The position numbers and the translations under genes were made by a program. Below are positions 33,600 through 42,904 of a stretch of 44,952 bases of DNA, piece by piece; the first letter of the stretch is position 1; each line of letters begins with the position of its first letter. Source of the DNA: an uncultured bacterium (lineage in GTDB: Bacteria > Bacillota > Clostridia > Lachnospirales > Lachnospiraceae); assembly GCA_947177425.1 (NCBI GenBank), contig CAMWUN010000028.1, forward strand, positions 1-44,952. Direction: 5' to 3'. The notes below the pieces were generated by a model, which worked only from the letters and a program-made list of their open reading frames with translations, had not been told where the DNA came from and made no database searches.

Positions 33600-34780
33600 T
33601 GATTGTGGCGGAAAGAAGATACGGAAACAATCAGGGAAGGCGATCCAAAGCGCAGCAGGAGACATTTTTTGACTACACGCTGCTGTTTATAGTGTTATTT
33701 CTCCTTGCGTTTGGTCTGGTAATACTTTATTCCAGCAGTTCCTATGACGGAAGCCTTATGGATAATCCGGATCCGGCGTTCTTTTTAAAGAGGCAGGCAG
33801 GCTCGACGGTGGTGGGGCTGGCAGCCATGATTGTGGTTGCAAACATCCCTTATCATTTCTGGGAGCGTTTTGCCATGCTGGGATATATTGTTTCTATTAT
33901 TATGATTCTGCTGATTATCCCTTTCGGCGTGGAGGCCAATGGCGCCAAAAGATGGCTGAATGTTGCCGGGGTTTCCATCCAGCCTGCGGAAGTTGCGAAG
34001 CTGGGGATTATTTTATTTCTGGCAAGCCTTATCTGCCGTATGGGACGGAAGATACGGACAGGAAAAGGATTTATGACGGTGCTTATGGTACCCGCCCCGA
34101 TAAGCCTTATGGTGTGGCAGATTACAGAGAACATGAGTTCTGCCATTATCATTTTCGGGATAGGGGTGCTGATGCTGTTTGTTTCCACGCCTGACTACAG
34201 GCGTTTCGTGGTGCTGGGCCTGTTGGGAATAGCAGTGTGCGTGGTGGCGGTTTTTGTAATCGTAAAACTGGCCGATTCAGGGGGCCTGGGTGTCCGGGCA
34301 ACGCGTATCTTAGCCTGGCTTGACCCGGAAGCTTATGCCAGCGGGAAAGGATTCCAGACTTTGCAGGCGTTGTATGCCATAGGTTCCGGAGGAATTCTGG
34401 GAAAAGGGTTGGGGCAGAGCATGCAGAAGCTGGGCTTCCTGCCAGAGGCGCAGAATGATATGATTTTTTCCATTATCTGTGAAGAACTTGGACTGTTTGG
34501 GGCTATATCCATTCTGCTTATGTTTCTTCTGCTGATATGGCGTTTTATGGTGATTGCAAATAATGCACCGGATTTGTTCGGAGCGCTTCTGGTAGTAGGG
34601 GTTATGGGGCATATTGCCATTCAGGTTATCTTAAATGTGGCGGTGGTGACGAACACCATTCCCAATACGGGTATTTCCCTTCCTTTCATCAGTTATGGAG
34701 GTTCGTCGGTGCTTTTCCTGTTGATGGAAATCGGGCTTGTGCTTAGTGTGGGCAGGGGCATACGGTTTAAAGATTTATAG
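33599..34780 (+). CDS. ftsW: SEDS-family peptidoglycan polymerase FtsW (SpoVE position)
   Basis: The 393-residue protein has about ten helices and the SEDS signature GKGFQTLQALYAIGSGGILG, followed by GKGLGQSMQKLGFLPEAQND with the conserved aspartate, and NTGISLPFISYGGSS near the end. It polymerises lipid II with a partner class B PBP. The location after murD is that of spoVE in B. subtilis, so it may serve FtsI in division and SpoVD in cortex synthesis. GTG 33599 shares a base with the murD stop. Confidence 0.94.
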   Translation: MIVAERRYGNNQGRRSKAQQETFFDYTLLFIVLFLLAFGLVILYSSSSYDGSLMDNPDPAFFLKRQAGSTVVGLAAMIVVANIPYHFWERFAMLGYIVSIIMILLIIPFGVEANGAKRWLNVAGVSIQPAEVAKLGIILFLASLICRMGRKIRTGKGFMTVLMVPAPISLMVWQITENMSSAIIIFGIGVLMLFVSTPDYRRFVVLGLLGIAVCVVAVFVIVKLADSGGLGVRATRILAWLDPEAYASGKGFQTLQALYAIGSGGILGKGLGQSMQKLGFLPEAQNDMIFSIICEELGLFGAISILLMFLLLIWRFMVIANNAPDLFGALLVVGVMGHIAIQVILNVAVVTNTIPNTGISLPFISYGGSSVLFLLMEIGLVLSVGRGIRFKDL

Positions 34781-34856
34781 TACAAGGTGCTTTTTTTCAT
34801 ACATTACATATAGTAGAATAGGTCTATTTTTAAACCGGAAGGCAGAAGGTGACAAT

Positions 34857-36113
34857 TTGGATGCTATTCATATCCGTGGAGGAAATGCACTTTTTGGAGA
34901 AACGAAAATACAGGGTTCTAAGAATGCTGTGCTGCCGGTAATGGCAGCCGCTCTTTTGATACAGGATGTCTGTATCATAGAAAACTGCCCCCGCATTTCA
35001 GACGTGTATCATATGCAGCAGCTTTTAGAGAGCATAGGATGCAGGGTGGGCTGGGCGGAAGAAACACTCACAATTGACGCCAGGAATATATCCCATGACA
35101 CGATGTCCGGCGACAACGTGACGGGGATGCGTTCGTCCATCACTTTGCTTGGGGCCATGCTGGGCCGGGTGGGTGAAGTGACGATGGCTTATCCAGGCGG
35201 CTGTGTGATTGGTGAGCGGCCTATTGACATGCATTTAAATGCACTCAGGAAGATGGGAGTGGCTATCTATGAAAAGGAAGGCTGCTTTACGGCACGGGCA
35301 GGAAAAAGACTGGAAGGCACTGTGATAAGGTTTCCTATTTCCAGTGTGGGCGCCACCGAAAATGTAATTCTGGCTGCTGTCACGGCAAAAGGGGTGACGG
35401 TACTCCAGAATGCGGCAAAGGAACCGGAAATCGTTACCCTGTGCGAATTTCTGCGGAATGCGGGGGCGGTGATAGAGGGGATTGGAGGCTCCGTCCTCAT
35501 TATACAGGGAGGCCATAAGCTTCATGGAATTAAATTCCGCATCCCGGCTGACCGTATTGTGGCAGGCACTTATCTTTTCAGCGTACTGGGGACAGGGGGA
35601 AATGTCTTTTTGGAAGATGCGCCCACGGCCCAGATGCGCAGTATGCTTCATGTTGCAGAGGAAATCGGCGCGCAGATTCACGTTACCAGTGAAGGGATTC
35701 ATGTGATTGCGGATGAGAACAGAAGGGCAGTCCCCTATCTGAAAACGGAAATTTATCCGGGATTTCCCACCGATATGCAGTCTCCCCTGATGGCAGTCCT
35801 TACTACGGCCCAGGGAGTCAGCGTGATAGAAGAGACAATCTTTGAAGACCGCTTCCATATTATAGAGCAGCTTAAGAAAATGGGCGCCTGTATTGAGCAG
35901 CAGGGAAAAAGACAGGCAGCAGTAGTGGGGGTAGACAGTCTACTTGGCTGCGAGGTGACGGCACGGGAACTAAGAGGCGGCGCAGGGCTGGTAATTGCAG
36001 GCTGCATGGCCCTTGGGGAAACCATTATAAGGAACCGTCATTTTATTGAACGGGGATATGAGGATATCTGCCGGGACTATAAAAATCTCGGGGCGGATAT
36101 CTGCACCGGATAG
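34857..36113 (+). CDS. murA: UDP-N-acetylglucosamine 1-carboxyvinyltransferase
   Basis: The 418-residue enzyme has the EPT synthase double fold, the GSKNAVLPVMAA start and the active-site cysteine in PGGCVIGERPIDMH. TDMQSPLMAVL and EDRFHIIEQLKKMGA occur in the second half. It commits UDP-GlcNAc to peptidoglycan synthesis using PEP, and the Cys is the fosfomycin target. The TTG start at 34857 (MDAIHIRGGN) lies five bases after AAGGTG and gives the usual family length. A frame extended to 34737 would overlap ftsW. Confidence 0.95.
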   Translation: MDAIHIRGGNALFGETKIQGSKNAVLPVMAAALLIQDVCIIENCPRISDVYHMQQLLESIGCRVGWAEETLTIDARNISHDTMSGDNVTGMRSSITLLGAMLGRVGEVTMAYPGGCVIGERPIDMHLNALRKMGVAIYEKEGCFTARAGKRLEGTVIRFPISSVGATENVILAAVTAKGVTVLQNAAKEPEIVTLCEFLRNAGAVIEGIGGSVLIIQGGHKLHGIKFRIPADRIVAGTYLFSVLGTGGNVFLEDAPTAQMRSMLHVAEEIGAQIHVTSEGIHVIADENRRAVPYLKTEIYPGFPTDMQSPLMAVLTTAQGVSVIEETIFEDRFHIIEQLKKMGACIEQQGKRQAAVVGVDSLLGCEVTARELRGGAGLVIAGCMALGETIIRNRHFIERGYEDICRDYKNLGADICTG

Positions 36114-36146
36114 GCAGTAACAGCAGAATGACGTGTATTCTGTGAT

Positions 36147-37004
36147 ATGCATGGGAATAAGATGGCTAAGAAAAAACAAAAAAAGAAGAAACAGACTAAA
36201 AAAGTGAATATGAAGCCGGTAAAGGAAAAGGAGAGCAGGGAAAAGGTCAGTGTGGGGGAGTATATCTCCAATCACAAAAGTCTGCTCATTATCGGGGGCA
36301 TGATTTTTATTCTGTTGGCTGCCCTGGTGTCGGCTTATGTCTATATTATCACAAATTATATAGTGACAACGGTGTATGTAGAGGGAAATGTCCATTATAC
36401 CAATGAAGAAATTATGGATATGGTAATGGAAGGGCGTTATGGCAATAATTCCCTTCTGTTATCTTTAAAATATAAGGACAAGAGCATCGTGGGGGTTCCC
36501 TTCATAGAAAAAATGGATGTATCCGTGGTAGATCCCCATTCGGTTAGAATAGAGGTTTATGAGAAGACTCTGGCAGGATATGTAGAGCACCTTGAAAGAT
36601 ATATATATTTTGATAAGGACGGTATTGTGGTGGAAAGTTCCAAGGAGAGGACGCCGGGAGTCCCCATGGTGACAGGACTTACATTTGAACATGTGATTTT
36701 ATATGAACCTCTTCCGGTGGAAAATGAGGGCATATTTCAGGATATCCTGAATATTACCCAGCTTGTCAATAAATATAATCTGTCGGTGGACAGGATTTAT
36801 TTCGGCAGCGGCAACACCCTGACATTGTATTTTGCAGGAGTAAAGGCGGCGCTGGGAACCGGGGAGAATCTGGACGAGAAAGTTATGCGGCTGCAGGACG
36901 TGCTGCCAAGCCTGGAAGGGAAAAAAGGCACTCTGCGGATGGAAAATTATACTGAAGAAACGAAAAACATTTCCTTTGAACCGGACAAGGATGAGGACCA
37001 GTAA
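36147..37004 (+). CDS. ftsQ: cell-division protein FtsQ/DivIB
   Basis: The 285-residue bitopic protein has a lysine-rich cytoplasmic segment (KKKQKKKKQTKKV), one membrane helix at about 50-74 and an extracellular POTRA domain (about 75-145, ITNYIVTTVYVEGNVHYTNE), followed by a beta domain with KTLAGYVEHLERYIYFDKDG. It stabilises the FtsL-DivIC complex in divisome assembly. ATG 36162 (MAKKK) is an alternative start; neither site has a strong Shine-Dalgarno. The gene lies between murA and ftsZ. Confidence 0.88.
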   Translation: MHGNKMAKKKQKKKKQTKKVNMKPVKEKESREKVSVGEYISNHKSLLIIGGMIFILLAALVSAYVYIITNYIVTTVYVEGNVHYTNEEIMDMVMEGRYGNNSLLLSLKYKDKSIVGVPFIEKMDVSVVDPHSVRIEVYEKTLAGYVEHLERYIYFDKDGIVVESSKERTPGVPMVTGLTFEHVILYEPLPVENEGIFQDILNITQLVNKYNLSVDRIYFGSGNTLTLYFAGVKAALGTGENLDEKVMRLQDVLPSLEGKKGTLRMENYTEETKNISFEPDKDEDQ

Positions 37005-37022
37005 AAAAAATGAAATTTGTGG

Positions 37023-37051
37023 TTGATAATTCGGGGAAAAAATTATATGAT
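37023..37051 (+). promoter_or_regulatory. sigma-A promoter of ftsZ
   Basis: TTGATA (37023-37028) is 17 bases from TATGAT (37046-37051), 82 bases before the TTG start of ftsZ. It gives ftsZ its own expression in addition to cluster read-through. Confidence 0.7.
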
Positions 37052-37132
37052 AGTCTATATGAGTTTCATGGATGGATATGTATTGGTGCGTCTAAGGTGG
37101 TTTGACGCGTGAATGATAAGGAGGAAGTACCT

Positions 37133-38332
37133 TTGCTGGAAATTAAGACTAACGATGCTGAATCTGCTGCTAAAATCATTGTAATCGGGGTGGGCGGCGC
37201 AGGTAATAATGCTGTTAATAGAATGGTAGACGAAAACATTACCGGTGTTGAGTTTATTGGTATCAACACGGATAAACAGGCTCTGCAGCTCTGCAGGGCG
37301 CCGAAGCTTCTGCAGATCGGCGAAAAGCTGACCAAAGGGCTTGGAGCTGGTGCGAAGCCTGAAATCGGCGAGAAGGCAGCCGAGGAAAGCAGCGAGGAGA
37401 TTGCTGCGGCCTTAAAGGGGGCGGACATGGTGTTTGTGACCTGCGGTATGGGAGGCGGGACAGGAACCGGGGCGGCTCCTGTGGTAGCCAAGCTTGCCAA
37501 GGACATGGGTATCCTTACGGTAGGCGTGGTGACGAAGCCCTTCCGCTTTGAAGCCAAGGCACGTATGGTCAACGCCCTGAACGGAATTGAGAGGATCAAG
37601 GACAATGTAGATACACTGATTGTTATTCCTAATGATAAATTACTTGAAATTGTGGACAGGCGAACGACTATGCCTGATGCCCTTAAGAAAGCGGATGAAG
37701 TTCTCCAGCAGGCGGTTCAGGGTATTACGGATCTGATTAATGTGCCTGCCGTAATCAATCTGGACTTTGCCGATGTACAGACTGTCATGAAAGATAAAGG
37801 AATTGCACATATCGGCATTGGCGACGGCAAGGGCGACGATAAGGCCAGCGAAGCTGTGAAGATGGCAGTGGAAAGCCCTCTGTTAGAGACAACTATTTCC
37901 GGTGCAAGCCATGTAATCATCAATGTATCCGGCGATATTACACTGGCAGACGCCTCTGACGCGGCCAGCTATGTACAGGAACTGGCAGGGGATGAGGTAA
38001 ATATTATCTTCGGCGCCATGTATGACGAATCCCACAGCGATAGCTGCCGGATTACGGTTATTGCTACCGGGCTGGAGGATGCAACCCTTCCAAGCAGCAA
38101 GTCATCCTCTCCTTATAGTACATTTTCAGGCAAATATAAGCCTGTTACACCCAACATTTCACTCAGGCCCGCAGGAACAGGGAATACTGATGCAGGCGCC
38201 CTGCAAGGCCATACAACTCCAAACACAGCAGTTCCTCACAGACCGATTACAGGAATCAACGCTCCTGGCGATTTAAGGAGCAATGTGGCGGACAAGCCCC
38301 TTAAGATACCTGATTTCCTGCAAAAAAAATAA
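37133..38332 (+). CDS. ftsZ: cell-division GTPase FtsZ
   Basis: The 399-residue tubulin homologue has [14 protein letters not shown] near residue 17, the GTP-binding [11 protein letters not shown] near 107 and the T7 loop [11 protein letters not shown] near 205. A variable linker (about 320-385) is followed by the conserved C-terminal peptide [10 protein letters not shown], which binds FtsA/SepF. TTG 37133 (MLEIKTND) is chosen because AAGGAGG lies eight bases before it; GTG 37109 in the same frame lacks a site. Confidence 0.97.
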   Translation: MLEIKTNDAESAAKIIVIGVGGAGNNAVNRMVDENITGVEFIGINTDKQALQLCRAPKLLQIGEKLTKGLGAGAKPEIGEKAAEESSEEIAAALKGADMVFVTCGMGGGTGTGAAPVVAKLAKDMGILTVGVVTKPFRFEAKARMVNALNGIERIKDNVDTLIVIPNDKLLEIVDRRTTMPDALKKADEVLQQAVQGITDLINVPAVINLDFADVQTVMKDKGIAHIGIGDGKGDDKASEAVKMAVESPLLETTISGASHVIINVSGDITLADASDAASYVQELAGDEVNIIFGAMYDESHSDSCRITVIATGLEDATLPSSKSSSPYSTFSGKYKPVTPNISLRPAGTGNTDAGALQGHTTPNTAVPHRPITGINAPGDLRSNVADKPLKIPDFLQKK

Positions 38333-38349
38333 ACATAAATTTTAGAGAG

Positions 38350-38379
38350 AAGGCTGTATACATGGGGTATGCAGCCTTT
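38350..38379 (+). terminator. hairpin after ftsZ, probable terminator
   Basis: AAGGCTGTATAC (38350-38361), loop ATGGG, GTATGCAGCCTT (38367-38378) with one G-T pair. The T-run is weak (TTTG), so termination may be partial. I see no gene in the remaining bases to 38555. Confidence 0.55.
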
Positions 38380-38555
38380 GTGCTTCGTAATAATTTCATT
38401 CTAAGGGGACACTAAGTCCTGCTAACCGCTTCCCATAAGGTCCGGCATGGATTTTTGTCCAGCCAGCTATCCGTGGTGTGCTGTTCTCTCACGGGCTGTC
38501 GCTTCATGATTTAATGACATTGGTTTCGTGTGGAAAAACAAAAAGGAGGAGCCAG

Positions 38556-40478
38556 ATGAAAATTGTAGAATTACAATGTCCATCCTGTGGGGCAAAGTTG
38601 AGTATTGATGAGAAGAATCCCAATAGGGCGGTTTGTGAGTACTGTAATTCCCAATATGCCATTGAGTGGAATAATAATCAGGCGTATTTTAACCAGGGAA
38701 CCAGCAGCCAGATGCCCAAAGAGATATGGACGGATAAAAAGCAGACAGGCTGGGAATATTACGGATGGAAAAGAGGGCTGCTATTAACAATTATTGGGAT
38801 AGGGGCCGTTCTGGTTTCAAGAGGGCCGGCCATTTATAACAGGTGGAAGCTGGATCATGATCCGGCGGCAGAAATCGCATCCCAGATTAAAGTGGAGATT
38901 CCCCAGCAAAATACAGGGCAGAACACGGCCCTGTGGGAAGAGGAACCGGAGGAGACTGTTCTTACAGGCTGTCTGGGAGAACTGGCGGCTCTTGTTTTCG
39001 ACTGTTCCATGGAAGAGGTATCGGCGGAGGAGCTTGGAAAGATTACATGGCTGGAAATGAAGTACAGCGGAAGTTTTGATGAGAGCGTCACGCTGATAGG
39101 TTACAGTTTCGACGATCCCATGGAGGAAGGAGCGGTTCTTAACTGGGTGCCCTTTTCCAGGGAACTGGATCTGGGGAGAAAATGCCTTCCTCTTTTTACA
39201 GGACTGAAAAAGATAAATATGAGCACAACCTTTACGGAAAAGAATTTTGAAGGTTTAAAGCTGGAAAGCATCGGGGGATATTTTGACAGCCCGGGGGAGA
39301 TTGCGGCAATTGTGGAGGACGCTTCCCTGATAAAGGAACTGCGGTTTAATTCCGGGGTGGAATCCCTGGAGGGGCTGGAAAATTTTTCCGGCCTGCAGTC
39401 TTTATATATCGACGGTTCTGAACTGACGGATGTAAGCAGGGTCTTAAACCTGCCGGAATTAAAAAAGCTGGAACTGGAGGACTTTGACAAACTTTCCGAT
39501 TTCTCCGTGTTTGGGAAAATAGACGGCCTTGAGGAACTTTCCATAGGCAGCGAAAATCTTAAAGTGTTGGATTTTGTAAAGGAAATGGACGGTTTAAAGA
39601 GTCTTGCCATTACAGAGGGAAATATGATTTCCTTAGATGGGATTGAACAGGCGCAGGGACTTGTGAAGCTGGAGGTCACGGACTGCATGGAACTTAAGAA
39701 TATGGACGGGGTATCCGGCCTTACCGGACTGGAGGAGTTGTCCCTGGAACTTCCTTACGGCTGCAGCGAACCGGATATCAGCGGCCTTACCCGGCTTAAA
39801 AAGCTGAAATTGTCACAATTCGGCGACTGTGTGTTTTTGGCAGGTTTAAGTGGGATTGAGGAGCTGGAACTGGATAGCTGCAGTCTTTCGGGAAATATAG
39901 ACCTGTCTGGTATGACTGGATTAAGGGAATTGCGCATCCATACCTTTGCAGGTTCGGGGAAGGAGCTTGGTTTTGTAGCGGGAATTCCCTCGCTGGAAAA
40001 GCTGGATATGGCGGGAATGTCCACTTATGACGATATTTCACCGGTTTTTAATATGAAAAATCTGAAAGAACTTACTATCAGTGGCATGGAATGTGAGATT
40101 GATTTTGACAAGATAGGGGATAACCAGACGCTGGAGAGCCTTGAGATGGATGGAATGGTCTTATATAATAATGTACAGGTAAGCGGCGGGGGCGGCATAA
40201 TGTATGTGGACTGGGATGATGTCACTCTGGATGAGCACACGGATTTTCTGGGGCGCTTCAAAGCTTTAAAAAACTTGAGCATTGCGGATAATGAACTGAC
40301 GGATATTTCCTTTGTGGCAGGGATGGATATGTTAGAGACGGTAAATTTGTCTGAAAACTATGTTACGGAACTGCGTCCCCTTGCGGAACTTAAGTCCCTG
40401 AAAACAGTCATTTGTACGGGCAATCCCATATCCAATGACCGGGTACTTGGCGGCAAAGTGAACTTAATTAAGGATTAA
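38556..40478 (+). CDS. zinc-ribbon, single-helix, leucine-rich-repeat protein of unknown role
   Basis: The 640-residue protein starts at ATG 38556, after AAAGGAGGAG; a longer frame from 38478 has no such site. Residues 8-31 form a zinc ribbon (C-x2-C and C-x2-C in LQCPSCGAKL and AVCEYCNSQY). One membrane helix lies at about 76-93. The rest, from about residue 190, is a leucine-rich array of about 20-23-residue units (LEGLENFSGLQSLYIDGSEL, and ELTDISFVAGMDMLETVNLS at the end). The topology suggests a cytoplasmic zinc ribbon and an extracellular LRR domain. I do not know the function. It follows ftsZ but after a hairpin. Confidence 0.8.
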   Translation: MKIVELQCPSCGAKLSIDEKNPNRAVCEYCNSQYAIEWNNNQAYFNQGTSSQMPKEIWTDKKQTGWEYYGWKRGLLLTIIGIGAVLVSRGPAIYNRWKLDHDPAAEIASQIKVEIPQQNTGQNTALWEEEPEETVLTGCLGELAALVFDCSMEEVSAEELGKITWLEMKYSGSFDESVTLIGYSFDDPMEEGAVLNWVPFSRELDLGRKCLPLFTGLKKINMSTTFTEKNFEGLKLESIGGYFDSPGEIAAIVEDASLIKELRFNSGVESLEGLENFSGLQSLYIDGSELTDVSRVLNLPELKKLELEDFDKLSDFSVFGKIDGLEELSIGSENLKVLDFVKEMDGLKSLAITEGNMISLDGIEQAQGLVKLEVTDCMELKNMDGVSGLTGLEELSLELPYGCSEPDISGLTRLKKLKLSQFGDCVFLAGLSGIEELELDSCSLSGNIDLSGMTGLRELRIHTFAGSGKELGFVAGIPSLEKLDMAGMSTYDDISPVFNMKNLKELTISGMECEIDFDKIGDNQTLESLEMDGMVLYNNVQVSGGGGIMYVDWDDVTLDEHTDFLGRFKALKNLSIADNELTDISFVAGMDMLETVNLSENYVTELRPLAELKSLKTVICTGNPISNDRVLGGKVNLIKD

Positions 40479-40585
40479 AACTAAAAAAAGCGGCAGATGG
40501 TATAGAAGACCAGAAAAAGGAGAATGCTTTAGCTGTAGCCACAAACTTGATATGCGCAAAAAGCAGTGCAGAAATGAGGAAATTT

Positions 40586-41911
40586 ATGGAAGAAAGTTAT
40601 CTGAAACAGGCCAGGGAATGCCTTGCATTTATAGAGAAAAGCGTAAGCTGCTTTCACGCAGTGGAAAATATGGGAATACAGTTAAAGGAAAAGGGGTTTA
40701 AAGAATTAAGGGAGCAGGATGCATGGGCCTTAGAGCCTGGAAAAGGTTATTTTGTAACAAGAAATGCGTCTTCCCTGATAGCTTTTCAAATCCCAAAGGC
40801 ATCCTCCAGGGAAAATCCTTTTGGGGAAGCAGCAGGATTTCATATTACAGCCTCTCACAGTGATTCTCCTGGCTTTAAGGTAAAACCGGAGCCGGAGATA
40901 CTGGCGGAGAACAGCTATGTGAAGCTGAATGTGGAGCCATACGGGGGGATGATACATGCCTCCTGGCTGGACAGGTGTCTTTCTGCGGCCGGAAAAATCG
41001 TCTTTAAGAAAGGAGATACCCTTGCATCAAAAACGGTAAACATTGATGAGGATCTGCTGGTGATCCCCAACCTGGCAATCCACATGAACCACGAGATGAA
41101 CAAGAGCCTTGCCTACGATCCGCAGGTGGATTTGCAGCCCCTTTTCTGCGGGGAATGGGATAAGGATGAACAGGAAACCTGTAAAGGAATTCTGGAAAAG
41201 AAAATAGCCCAGGCAGCAGGGATAGAGGAAGAAGCCCTTTTAGGCAGGGATATATTTCTATATGTAAGGGAAAAGGGGAAACTGGCAGGGGCCCGCAAGG
41301 AACTGATGGTTTCCCCCAGACTGGACGATCTGGAGTGCGTGTTTGCATCCCTAAAAGCATTTCTGATGTCAAAGCCGGAGCGGTACGTTTCTGTCTGCGC
41401 GGTGTTTGACAATGAGGAAGTGGGGAGCCACACCAGACAGGGGGCGGCCTCCACCTTTTTGAAGGATACACTGGAGCGGATAGGAGAGGGGATGGGAAGG
41501 CAGGGAAGCAGCTATCTGCGGATGCTTTCGGACAGCTTCATGATTTCCGCGGATAATGCCCATGCCCTGCATCCCTGCCATCCGGAAAAGGCGGATCCTT
41601 CCAACAGACCCCGTTTAAACAGGGGAATTGTCATCAAGTATCACGGCGGACAGAAGTATACCACAGACGCTTACTCGGAGGCAGTAATCAAGAGTCTCTG
41701 CCAGCAGGCAAAGGTACCCTGCCAGACCTACTGCAACCGTTCCGGCACTGTGGGCGGCTCTACTTTGGGAAATATTTCCTCCGCGCAGGTATCTATTCCC
41801 ACGGCGGATGCGGGCCTTGCACAGCTTGCCATGCATTCGGCAGTGGAAACGGCCGGAAGCAGGGATGTGGAATATCTGATACGCATGCTTAAAGTTTTTT
41901 ATGAAAAGTAA
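40586..41911 (+). CDS. apeB: M18-family aminopeptidase
   Basis: The 441-residue metalloprotease has the M18 motifs HSDSPGFKVKP near residue 90, PRLDDLECV near 245, DNEEVGSHTRQGA near 275 and HSAVETAG near the end, which provide the zinc ligands and catalytic glutamates. It releases N-terminal (often acidic) amino acids in the cytoplasm as large oligomers. ATG 40586 (MEESYLKQA) has GAGGA at a good distance and is preferred to ATG 40574 and 40547. A strong terminator follows. Confidence 0.94.
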   Translation: MEESYLKQARECLAFIEKSVSCFHAVENMGIQLKEKGFKELREQDAWALEPGKGYFVTRNASSLIAFQIPKASSRENPFGEAAGFHITASHSDSPGFKVKPEPEILAENSYVKLNVEPYGGMIHASWLDRCLSAAGKIVFKKGDTLASKTVNIDEDLLVIPNLAIHMNHEMNKSLAYDPQVDLQPLFCGEWDKDEQETCKGILEKKIAQAAGIEEEALLGRDIFLYVREKGKLAGARKELMVSPRLDDLECVFASLKAFLMSKPERYVSVCAVFDNEEVGSHTRQGAASTFLKDTLERIGEGMGRQGSSYLRMLSDSFMISADNAHALHPCHPEKADPSNRPRLNRGIVIKYHGGQKYTTDAYSEAVIKSLCQQAKVPCQTYCNRSGTVGGSTLGNISSAQVSIPTADAGLAQLAMHSAVETAGSRDVEYLIRMLKVFYEK

Positions 41912-41927
41912 ATAGCGGCAAAAGCCC

Positions 41928-41955
41928 AAGACCATGCTCCGGCATGGTCTTTTTT
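41928..41955 (+). terminator. rho-independent terminator after the aminopeptidase gene
   Basis: AAGACCATGC (41928-41937), loop TCCG, GCATGGTCTT (41942-41951), then T to 41955. The T-run directly abuts the Spo0A box. Confidence 0.9.
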
Positions 41956-42029
41956 GTCGAATTGGGGCGATGAATAAAGCTTTGGAGGACAACGTTTTGA
42001 CAAATTATGAGAGCCTTAATGTTTATAAT
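41954..42029 (+). promoter_or_regulatory. spoIIG-type promoter: Spo0A box plus long-spacer sigma-A promoter
   Basis: TTGTCGAA (41954-41961) is a perfect Spo0A box. TTGACA (41997-42002) and TATAAT (42024-42029) match sigma-A consensus but are 21 bases apart. TTGACAAA at the -35 also resembles a Spo0A box (one mismatch to TGNCGAA). In B. subtilis the spoIIG promoter likewise has near-consensus elements with an abnormally long spacer and depends on phosphorylated Spo0A bound next to the -35 element. Confidence 0.8.
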
Positions 42030-42046
42030 GAACTGGTACATAAGAA

Positions 42047-42874
42047 ATGGAGGTGAAGGATTGCAAAGTGCAATTACAAGGTACCATTTATATCGACAGC
42101 GTATTTTTGCTGAATCTGGTTATGGATTTATATCTGCTTATGCTGGTGTCTAAAGTGCTGGGAAATGCTGCCACGTATCCAAGGATTTTAGCGGGGAGCA
42201 TAGTGGGGGCGGCGGGGTACTGTATTATTTTATGCCTGCCGGGTACATATATGCTGAAGATATTATTTGGGATGATTCCAGTAGGAGCACTGATGATAAA
42301 AATTGTTTGTAAAACCCAGGGGCTTAAAGAGCTTCTTTGGGCGGAAGGCTGCCTGTTTACATTTTCCTTTTTTTTAGGAGGGTTCATAATCTTTCTTAAG
42401 GGGAAAATCCCTGTGACAGCGGACCATGAAGGCCGGTGGGCACTTCTTGCAGGGCTTGGTTTTGCAGGGTTTGCCCTGGGGGAAAAGTTACTGGAGGTCT
42501 GTAAAAAAAGACGCCGTAATCATTTCTGCAAGGTAAAACTGCCTGGCGATAAAGGAATGGTGGAAGTCTCGGCGCTGATTGACACAGGGAACGGACTGAC
42601 GGAGCCTGTCAGCCATAAACCGGTAGCCATACTGGAGGAAGAAGCATGGGAAAATTTAAGATTCTGGATGCGGCCGGAAAAATATAAAGTAATACCCTAT
42701 CACAGTATCGGCAGGGAGAACGGCATACTGGAAGGGTATGAGATAGATACCATAAAAGTGAAAGGAAATGAGAGCGAAAGACAATATGATAAGGTGATTG
42801 TAGCAGTTTTTAAAGGAAAAATATCTAAAGAGGGAAGTTATCAGATGATACTTCCGCCAGAATTAGAGATATAG
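42047..42874 (+). CDS. spoIIGA: sigma-E processing peptidase SpoIIGA
   Basis: The protein has five N-terminal membrane helices (about residues 10-145, starting IYIDSVFLLNLVMDLYLLML) and a C-terminal aspartic-protease-like domain with ALIDTGNGLTEPV (catalytic Asp about 179 from ATG 42047). SpoIIGA sits in the sporulation septum and cuts the pro-sequence from pro-sigma-E after a signal from SpoIIR. The start may be ATG 42047 or GTG 42068, the latter 11 bases after GGAGGTG. It is cotranscribed with sigE, as in Bacillus. Confidence 0.95.
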   Translation: MEVKDCKVQLQGTIYIDSVFLLNLVMDLYLLMLVSKVLGNAATYPRILAGSIVGAAGYCIILCLPGTYMLKILFGMIPVGALMIKIVCKTQGLKELLWAEGCLFTFSFFLGGFIIFLKGKIPVTADHEGRWALLAGLGFAGFALGEKLLEVCKKRRRNHFCKVKLPGDKGMVEVSALIDTGNGLTEPVSHKPVAILEEEAWENLRFWMRPEKYKVIPYHSIGRENGILEGYEIDTIKVKGNESERQYDKVIVAVFKGKISKEGSYQMILPPELEI

Positions 42875-42904
42875 AAAAGCGAAAAGAAACAGGAGGATTC
42901 ATAT

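Noticed and set aside
34737-34856. Longer MurA starting inside ftsW
   Set aside because: The extra 40 residues are unlike MurA and overlap ftsW. TTG 34857 has a ribosome-binding site and gives the family length.
38380-38555. Possible riboswitch or structured RNA before the LRR gene
   Set aside because: Some short complementary stretches exist, but no known riboswitch core or terminator pair could be recognised.
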